Origin: Trueperaceae bacterium
Lineage (GTDB): Bacteria; Deinococcota; Deinococci; Deinococcales; Trueperaceae
Reading direction: 5' to 3'
Length of the DNA stretch: 48,980 bases
Assembly (NCBI GenBank): GCA_002707365.1
Contig: PAMQ01000009.1
Coordinates: 11,189 to 60,168 of the forward strand
Of the stretch, positions 43,476-48,980 are shown piece after piece. The position numbers and the translations under genes are program-made. The notes under the pieces are model-generated. The model was not told where the DNA came from, did no database searches, and saw nothing but the letters and a program-made list of their open reading frames with translations. Positions within the stretch are counted from its first letter, which is position 1, and each line of letters begins with the position of its first letter.

Positions 43476-43661
43476 AAACATTCGGAGTATCTATCAACAT
43501 TAAAGTGTCAACATGTTTAGGGTACGACAGTTTTTATTTCTTTCTTAGTTACAGACCCATCAGTAGATATAGTTAAGTAACTCTAGATATTTAATGAGTC
43601 CTTATGCTGAGAGTACACTCTGCTTCATCATATAGTGGGCGCAAGATAGCCTAGGCCCATG

Positions 43662-44627
43662 TTATTCGACCCGAGATATTTCAAGTTCAGCTAACTCTAT
43701 AAGGCAAGTCCGAGCCTCAGAAGTTGGGAAAATTTCTAAGGCCTTTTTGGCTTCCCGAATGTCTTTTGCAATCTGTTCTTTCGTGAGCTTATCAGCACCA
43801 TAATGCCTAACTAGATCAACCATCCGACTAATATCTCCGTCTTCTGACGCTCTCCTTCTTAGGATAGTTTGTGCTTCGTCAATGCCCGCTTCCAAAAGCC
43901 ATAAAACTGGATAAGTCCCGTTACCTTCTCGCAAGTCTCCACCAACCGGTTTACCCATTAACTTCTCGTCACCCATTAAATCCAGATAATCATCACGCAT
44001 CTGAAAAGCACGTCCGTAACTTATACCAAAAGATCTTAGAGCAACCAGCTCTTGAACAGGCCTCCCGGAAAATAGCCCTACCCCCTCTATAGCAGCTGCA
44101 AACAATACAGCTGTCTTACCTTCAATCACCTGGCGATAGCGGTCAAAATCCCAAGCCTCATCACTAGCCATTTGAAGCTGGAGCACCTCTCCTTCGCAAA
44201 TTTGTGTGGCTGTTTCTGACATTAAACGAGTAAACTCAGAGTTATTGAGACTTGCAAGCAATCCAAGGGCCCGGGCCAGCATAAAATCACCTGACATTAC
44301 ACTAACCACACTCCCATAACGCCGAAAAGCAGACTCTGAGCCCCGACGAGTTTCGGCATTATCAATCAAATCGTCATGTAGAAGGGTAGCTGAGTGAGTC
44401 AATTCAACAGTAAGAGCAACTTGAATGCTTGTTTCGGAAGAAACCCCTAATAGCTTTCCAGCCAAGAGGGAGAGGCTTGGGCGAAGCCTCTTCCCTCCAG
44501 CAGATACAAGGCCTTCACTGATTTCTTTAATAAAGCCAACATTAGAATGGAGTTCTTTTGCCAAACGTTTCCCAAAACCTGCTAACTCCGATTTTATTAG
44601 CTCAGACACCGGGCAAGTATACGGCAC
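43662..44627 (-). CDS. Polyprenyl diphosphate synthase
   Basis: 321 residues, trans-prenyltransferase fold. First aspartate-rich motif in LLHDDLIDNAETRRG, second in QMRDDYLDLMGDE; GKRLRP binds the diphosphate. It makes the long side chain of menaquinone or a similar lipid; chain length cannot be told. GTG start at 44627; a second in-frame GTG lies six codons later. 53 nt downstream of rex. Confidence 0.93.
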   Translation of the reverse strand: MPYTCPVSELIKSELAGFGKRLAKELHSNVGFIKEISEGLVSAGGKRLRPSLSLLAGKLLGVSSETSIQVALTVELTHSATLLHDDLIDNAETRRGSESAFRRYGSVVSVMSGDFMLARALGLLASLNNSEFTRLMSETATQICEGEVLQLQMASDEAWDFDRYRQVIEGKTAVLFAAAIEGVGLFSGRPVQELVALRSFGISYGRAFQMRDDYLDLMGDEKLMGKPVGGDLREGNGTYPVLWLLEAGIDEAQTILRRRASEDGDISRMVDLVRHYGADKLTKEQIAKDIREAKKALEIFPTSEARTCLIELAELEISRVE

Positions 44628-44680
44628 AATCCGCCACGAACCCAGTGCCGAAATTAAATCTTATGGAAATTCTGCTTCGA

Positions 44681-45301
44681 CTAGCGATTCTGGCGGTAAA
44701 ATGAAAGCCTCATAAGGCCTGCCATAAAATCTACAGATTCCACATGAACTTCTTCGGGAACATTAATTACCGAAGGAGCAAAGTTCAATATTCCCCCAAT
44801 ACCTGCAGCTACTATCTGGTCTGCTGCCTGTTGGGCTGCACCTTGCGGAACCGTAAGAAAACCAATATCTATGTCCCTCTCCTTGACTATTCTCGGCATA
44901 TCTCGCGGATGCATTATCTCTTCATCCCTCACCTGGTCTCCAGCTTTTTCGGGATCAATATCGAAAAAGCCACACAAGGAAAAATCATATTGGTAAAAGT
45001 TCGGGTAATCGGCAATTGCTTGACCTAGGCGACCCATTCCTACAATCACAACATTCCAAGGACGAGTGAGGCCCAAAATTCGCCGTACTTCACGTCTCAA
45101 CATCGGAACTAAATACCCTGTCCCCCGTGTCCCAAAACGGCCAAAGTACGCCAAATCTTTCCGAACCTGGAAAGCAGATACCTGAGCTTCCTCAGCAAGA
45201 TGGTCACTAGAAGTTTTCTTTACTCCACTAAAATCTAAATCGGTTAGGATCCTCAGATAGGTAACAAGACGACTAATAGTAGCTGTCGGAATGGTTGACA
45301 T
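44681..45301 (-). CDS. rex: Redox-sensing transcriptional repressor Rex
   Basis: 206 residues. N-terminal winged helix (TISRLVTYLRIL, VSAFQVRKDLAYFG) and a Rossmann domain with VGMGRLGQAIA near 94-104 that senses the NADH/NAD+ ratio. The C-terminal domain-swapped helix is present (VDFMAGLMRLSFYRQ). Its start overlaps the stop of the SPOR gene (TAATG). No convincing Rex operator was seen in the window. It may control respiratory genes such as those that use the downstream prenyl synthase product. Confidence 0.95.
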   Translation of the reverse strand: MSTIPTATISRLVTYLRILTDLDFSGVKKTSSDHLAEEAQVSAFQVRKDLAYFGRFGTRGTGYLVPMLRREVRRILGLTRPWNVVIVGMGRLGQAIADYPNFYQYDFSLCGFFDIDPEKAGDQVRDEEIMHPRDMPRIVKERDIDIGFLTVPQGAAQQAADQIVAAGIGGILNFAPSVINVPEEVHVESVDFMAGLMRLSFYRQNR

Positions 45302-46290
45302 TACCGTATGAAGCTATCGATCCCGTCTGTCAACAATTTGGTACGAACTAGAGAAATTTCTTCGGTGCTAAAAGGGCCTACCAGTAGCTTGACAAGCCCA
45401 CCTTCTTCCCGGCTACTCACTGAGTAACCAAGCTCAGTAAGGCGATCCAACTGCGGCCTGGCACTCTCTAAAGAGGCATAGGCCCCCACCTGCAAATAGG
45501 ATTCCGGCTCTAATTCCTGGGATCTCAACGTGTCAAAACCTTCTCCTTGCTGCTCGATGACCTCTTCTGCTACCGGCTGCTGCTGCCCAGTATTTGGTTC
45601 TACCAAGCCTGGATCACTTGTCTCCATAATTTGAGTAACTACCGACGTATCCTCGTTAGGATCGTAGGTATAAATCAGGGTGCTATCGACACCATTGTTC
45701 GCTTCCTCAATTCGGCCTGATATTAATTCAGCATCTTTTAACAGTTCATAAGGACCAACCAAAACAATAAATAATGTCCCCTGTCTACCCAAGAAAACCG
45801 GGTAACCCTGATCACGGAAACCCCGCAACAAACCTTCAGCGTTTTCTTTATTACCAAATGCCCCTATTGAAATGCGGTACCGCCCAGTTTCCTGGGAGTC
45901 TGTTGGGGAACTGGTGTCTCCAATTGAGGGCACCAACCCCGAAGCCTCTTCCTCTGCTATTCCAAGATCTTGGGAGGGCACTGGCGTCGGAGAAGCTTCC
46001 TCTAGGTCTCTTCTCTCCATGGCGGTTGGGACTTCCAACTCAATTTCATTTTCATCATAACTATCACCAAGAGGTACCGGTGAAATTTGAGGCAGAGATT
46101 CTTTAATTATCGGAACCATATCTGGGGATTTATTCTCATCTATGTTGGATATCGGATTGGATAACGGAGAGCGACCAACGAGATTAAAGATCGATCCACC
46201 AGTCATTAGGGTAGCTACTATTGCACCTATAACGGAAACTAGGGCCACGCCTATCACAAGATCAGGCCAGTTTCTTCGAATCCAGTCCAT
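45301..46290 (-). CDS. Membrane-anchored protein with two SPOR domains
   Basis: 329 residues. A short cytoplasmic N-terminus and one membrane helix (LVIGVALVSVIGAIVATLM) are followed by a long acidic, proline-rich linker. Two SPOR domains (about 135-205 and 262-329) come next: RYRISIGAFGNKENAEGLL...GTLFIVLVGPY and SYLQVGAYASLESARPQL...GLVKLLVGPF. SPOR domains bind glycan strands lacking stem peptides at division sites. Leaderless-type TAGGTT 6 nt before ATG. Confidence 0.85.
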   Translation of the reverse strand: MDWIRRNWPDLVIGVALVSVIGAIVATLMTGGSIFNLVGRSPLSNPISNIDENKSPDMVPIIKESLPQISPVPLGDSYDENEIELEVPTAMERRDLEEASPTPVPSQDLGIAEEEASGLVPSIGDTSSPTDSQETGRYRISIGAFGNKENAEGLLRGFRDQGYPVFLGRQGTLFIVLVGPYELLKDAELISGRIEEANNGVDSTLIYTYDPNEDTSVVTQIMETSDPGLVEPNTGQQQPVAEEVIEQQGEGFDTLRSQELEPESYLQVGAYASLESARPQLDRLTELGYSVSSREEGGLVKLLVGPFSTEEISLVRTKLLTDGIDSFIR

Positions 46291-46296
46291 TAGGAA

Positions 46297-46302
46297 AACC
46301 TA
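46297..46302 (-). promoter_or_regulatory. Leaderless-type -10 box of the SPOR-rex-prenyl synthase unit
   Basis: TAGGTT on the minus strand, 6 nt before the ATG at 46290, with no Shine-Dalgarno sequence. Confidence 0.45.
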
Positions 46303-46623
46303 CTCAACCGCCGCGGAAGAAAAGTTAATCAAGACTAATTGTGGTGCTGACAAAACCCCGGCAGCCTTAATTTTCTCACCTTGATACCGGAGCCGGCGGC
46401 ATTCCAAACATCCGAACTCGTCGCCTGGAAAAGACGGCCTACGCTTCTGATCCATCCCGTACCACCCACAATTCCTATCTCCAGCCACGCAAAAATGGCT
46501 TCCCCTTTACGGCATCTACCGTAAAAATGAAAATACATGACTAGTCTAGAAGGGGAATTGTTAGTACCGTGTGAAATCCCCCACGAGCCATATCAGGCAA
46601 GATGTTTCGGAATAACAAAGGCT
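46303..46623. other. Gene-poor stretch between rlmN and the SPOR gene
   Basis: About 320 bp. A minus-strand GTG frame at 46300-46488 (62 codons, with a Cys-x2-Cys pair near residue 33) ends 9 nt before the SPOR ATG but has no convincing ribosome-binding site. A 7-bp hairpin (TTTACGG at 46506-46512, CCGTAAA at 46519-46525) lies upstream of it. Neither is supported enough to be called a gene. Confidence 0.4.
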
Positions 46624-47673
46624 TTAGTCGACATAGTTACCTTCATTGCGCCGGGAAAGTGCAAGTTGACCACAAGCACCAGCTGAGTCCTGGCCTCTGC
46701 TAAAACGAATTGAAACGTTAAGGCCAGATGACTCGAGCGTTTCTTTAAAAGCTAGTAGCTTCTTGGCGGCGGTAACTTCAAAACCTGACCCTGACCAAGG
46801 ATTAAACGGGATCAGATTGATATGAACCCGAAGTCCCCGTAAACGCCTTTCGAGCAACTTAGCCTGCCAAGCAGAATCGTTAACATCCTTGAGCATCGTA
46901 TATTCGATAGTGATTCGCCGACCAACCGTATCCTGCCACGTGTGAAGCGATTGCACTATTTCCGCGATTGGGTATGCGTGGGCTGTCGGAATAATCTGCA
47001 TCCGCGTTGCATCGTCAGGCGCATGAAGGCTCACAGCCAATACCAAAGGAAGTCCTTCTTCAGCAAGCCTCACTATCTTAGCCGGGAATCCAACCGTTGA
47101 AAGAGTAATCCTGCGAGGCGAAAGAGCACACGTATTTGGGTGAATCAGGGCCCGGATTGCACCAAGCGCATTGTCGAAGTTTAGTAATGCCTCTCCCATA
47201 CCCATGAGGACAACGTTACGAATTTCAAGAGGAGCTATGCCTTCCCCCTTGGCAACAACTAAAAACTGTCCTACTATCTCAGCCTGAGAGAGATTACGTT
47301 GAAACCCCAGGGCCCCCGTTGCACAAAAAGAGCAACCTGCCGGACAACCTACCATCGAAGAAATACACACTGTCTTCCTGTTGGCATACGGCATATAAAC
47401 GGCCTCAGTCTGCTTACCGTCAGAGAGTGTAAATAAATAACGAACTGAATTATCACGGGAAGGGAACCGCTCAACATCCTTAAACGGGACCAATCGAAAT
47501 TGCGACGCAAGAGTCTCCCGCCACACCCGGGGCAGATTGGTCATCTCATCGTATTGATCTACACCTTGACGGTATATCCAATCCAGCAGTTGATCCCTCC
47601 TGTATGGTTCATCTGCCACTGGAATCGGTAAAGATCCCGGACTTAAATCGAGAAGATCAATCATTGATTGCAT
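46624..47673 (-). CDS. rlmN: 23S rRNA (adenine-2503-C2)-methyltransferase (radical SAM)
   Basis: 349 residues. The [4Fe-4S] ligands are Cys110, Cys114 and Cys117 (CPAGCSFC). The methyl-carrying cysteine is about Cys334 in SAGACGQL. GMGEALLNFDN (usually GEPL) is the SAM-binding turn. It also modifies some tRNAs in other bacteria. ATG start with CAGG at 7 nt. Confidence 0.95.
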   Translation of the reverse strand: MQSMIDLLDLSPGSLPIPVADEPYRRDQLLDWIYRQGVDQYDEMTNLPRVWRETLASQFRLVPFKDVERFPSRDNSVRYLFTLSDGKQTEAVYMPYANRKTVCISSMVGCPAGCSFCATGALGFQRNLSQAEIVGQFLVVAKGEGIAPLEIRNVVLMGMGEALLNFDNALGAIRALIHPNTCALSPRRITLSTVGFPAKIVRLAEEGLPLVLAVSLHAPDDATRMQIIPTAHAYPIAEIVQSLHTWQDTVGRRITIEYTMLKDVNDSAWQAKLLERRLRGLRVHINLIPFNPWSGSGFEVTAAKKLLAFKETLESSGLNVSIRFSRGQDSAGACGQLALSRRNEGNYVD

Positions 47674-48012
47674 ACCGAGACCTGAATCAACGAAGATTTG
47701 CTTAAGCTACCTTCCAGAACAATTATTCGGGAATCAAGACGGGTACAAAGACTATAGGTCACACTCAACATTCTAGTCTCATTTCGCTTGATTTGTGCTT
47801 AAATCGTTAGCAGATCGCCTACCATCCACAAAAGACTCCGTTTAGGTTTTGCAGATTCACAAATTTAAATCTAAAAACTTCGAAACATATTTGGGTCATG
47901 GTCCCTTACATTACAGGTCATCGTTAGTAGGAGGTGCTACCCTATTCCTACTCGGCGGGGGTGTAAAAGTTCTTGCGAACGACACCTCCTGTCTTCACTA
48001 AGGGGGCTTGTT
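47674..48012. other. ftsH upstream region with SD/anti-SD inverted repeat
   Basis: 339 bp. AGGAGGTG (47929-47936) and CACCTCCT (47983-47990) are exact complements; a rival pair GTAGG/CCTAC lies inside. A frame at 47849-48001 could encode a 50-residue peptide with a hydrophobic core ([15 protein letters not shown]), starting TTG with only a weak ribosome site. The left half of the region shows nothing. Confidence 0.4.
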
Positions 48013-48980
48013 TTGAGACGACCGTTCAACCCATGGCTGCTAGTAATGTTAATTATACTGACAATCTTCGTTGTCAATCAGTTCACTTCTAGTGGATCAA
48101 ACCGGCGGGATATTAATTTTTCCACCTTTACTCGCTTGCTTAATGAAGGTCGAGTTTCTAAAGTTACCGTAGAACGTAACAACGGGAACATTGAAGGAAA
48201 CCTTAGAGAAGCAACCCAGGTAGATGTAGATGGACAACCGCGTTCAATCAATTCATTTAGAACTACCGCGGTAATCACTGATTCTTTATTACAACGTCTT
48301 GAGGCAAACGTCCCTTCGGTATCGATTAGAAATCCCCCACAGTGGATCGGTTTTGCTATATCTATCCTCCCCATCGTCATCTTAATTGCGTTCTTCTGGT
48401 TCATCTTTATGCGTGCACAAGGTGGACCTAACCAAGTGATGCAATTTGGCCAATCTCGTGCCAAAACCTATGGCCGCGAAAACCAGGTACAAACCAGTTT
48501 CGATAATGTAGCTGGCCACAAAGAAGCCAAACAAGAGTTGGAAGAGGTAGTTGACTTCCTCAAAAGTCCCCAGAAATATCTCAGTATCGGAGCAGAAATC
48601 CCTAAAGGCGTACTACTTGTTGGCCCTCCAGGTACCGGCAAGACTCTACTCGCCCGAGCAGTTTCCGGAGAAGCCGGCGTGCCTTTCTTTTCAGTGAGCG
48701 CTTCTGAGTTTATGGAGATGTTTGTCGGTGTCGGCGCTAGTCGTGTCAGAAGCTTATTTGACGATGCAAGAAAATCGAGCCCCGCCATAATCTTTATTGA
48801 TGAGCTTGACTCGATCGGTCGTCGTCGTGGTGCAGGCATAGGTGGCGGCCACGATGAACGGGAGCAGACGCTGAACCAGATTCTGTCCGAAATGGACGGT
48901 TTTGAAAAAGATACTTCGGTCATAATAATTGCAGCAACTAATCGCCCAGATATCCTTGACCCAGCTCTACTTCGACCTGG
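48013..48980 (+). CDS. ftsH: ATP-dependent zinc metalloprotease FtsH (N-terminal part, cut by the window edge)
   Basis: 322 residues are visible and the frame runs off the edge. Membrane helices lie at about 8-21 and 113-132, with a small periplasmic domain between. The AAA domain starts with [14 protein letters not shown]. Walker A is GPPGTGKT at 204-211, Walker [10 protein letters not shown], and [18 protein letters not shown] follows. The sensor region [17 protein letters not shown] is last; the zinc protease domain is beyond the window. TTG start at 48013 with AGGGGG 6 nt upstream. Degrades misfolded membrane proteins. Confidence 0.95.
   Translation, partial: MRRPFNPWLLVMLIILTIFVVNQFTSSGSNRRDINFSTFTRLLNEGRVSKVTVERNNGNIEGNLREATQVDVDGQPRSINSFRTTAVITDSLLQRLEANVPSVSIRNPPQWIGFAISILPIVILIAFFWFIFMRAQGGPNQVMQFGQSRAKTYGRENQVQTSFDNVAGHKEAKQELEEVVDFLKSPQKYLSIGAEIPKGVLLVGPPGTGKTLLARAVSGEAGVPFFSVSASEFMEMFVGVGASRVRSLFDDARKSSPAIIFIDELDSIGRRRGAGIGGGHDEREQTLNQILSEMDGFEKDTSVIIIAATNRPDILDPALLRP

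Noticed and set aside
46455-46475. GGGTGGTAC as a T-box motif upstream of the SPOR gene
   Set aside because: The invariant part of the T-box bulge is not complete and the downstream gene is not an aminoacyl-tRNA or amino-acid gene.
1-48980. tRNA, rRNA, CRISPR, insertion sequence or prophage
   Set aside because: No tRNA T-arm plus acceptor pairing, spaced direct repeats, transposase or integrase sequence was found in the gaps I read by eye.

Overview
This window looks like chromosomal core genome of a moderately AT-rich member of the Deinococcota, most likely a marine relative of Trueperaceae. The lineage call is inference from four things: a single-SLH-domain outer-membrane porin/S-layer protein of the SlpA type (7122-9848), an apolipoprotein N-acyltransferase that fits a diderm envelope, the FtsH linker sequence AGHKEAK, and many leaderless promoters with TANNNT placed 6-9 nt before the start codon, as described for Deinococcus. 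No rRNA, tRNA, CRISPR array, transposase, phage gene or toxin-antitoxin module was found. No new multi-gene system is evident; the unusual material lies in the non-coding DNA.

Layout. 1-4508: the tail of a nuclease-like protein with a WYL-like end, cysteine synthase, a small unknown protein and the helicase PcrA/UvrD. 4683-7037: a rhomboid protease and a GlmU-like left-handed beta-helix acyltransferase in one minus-strand unit, then a diacylglycerol-kinase-family lipid kinase. 7075-10082: the SLH porin with its terminator, a long leader carrying four GGAAAC repeats, and its promoter. 10223-16087: ThyX, RlmH, SufT, RodA, a BatA-like VWA membrane protein and a redoxin. 16088-16499: a gene-free block with a DnaA-box cluster, a 44-bp perfect palindrome and a 16-bp perfect hairpin. 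16500-21937: a minus-strand run rplU-rpmA-obg-(possible nadD relic)-yqeK-lcp-rsfS-trpF. 22279-30410: a plus-strand run with a TPR-like protein, M20 peptidase, Lnt, TrkA, TrkH and acetyl-CoA synthetase. 30552-33253: threonine dehydratase-like enzyme, aminotransferase and IspF. 33350-37319: the sufCBD-Rieske operon with a palindrome set inside its promoter. 37635-43380: membrane proteins, UvrA, a PlsC-like acyltransferase and HU. 43662-47673: polyprenyl diphosphate synthase, Rex and an SPOR protein in one overlapping unit, then RlmN. 48013-48980: the first third of FtsH.

How the genes fit together. Envelope building (rodA, lcp, lnt, plsC, SLH porin, SPOR protein, polyprenyl synthase), Fe-S assembly (suf genes, sufT), ribosome assembly and silencing (obg, rplU, rpmA, rsfS, rlmH, rlmN), DNA repair (pcrA, uvrA, HU), potassium uptake (trkA/trkH) and isoprenoid supply (ispF, polyprenyl synthase) dominate. 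Two initiation styles are interleaved: leaderless genes starting with ATG/GTG, and Shine-Dalgarno-led genes that often start with TTG (uvrA, ispF, rsfS, ftsH, the lipid kinase).
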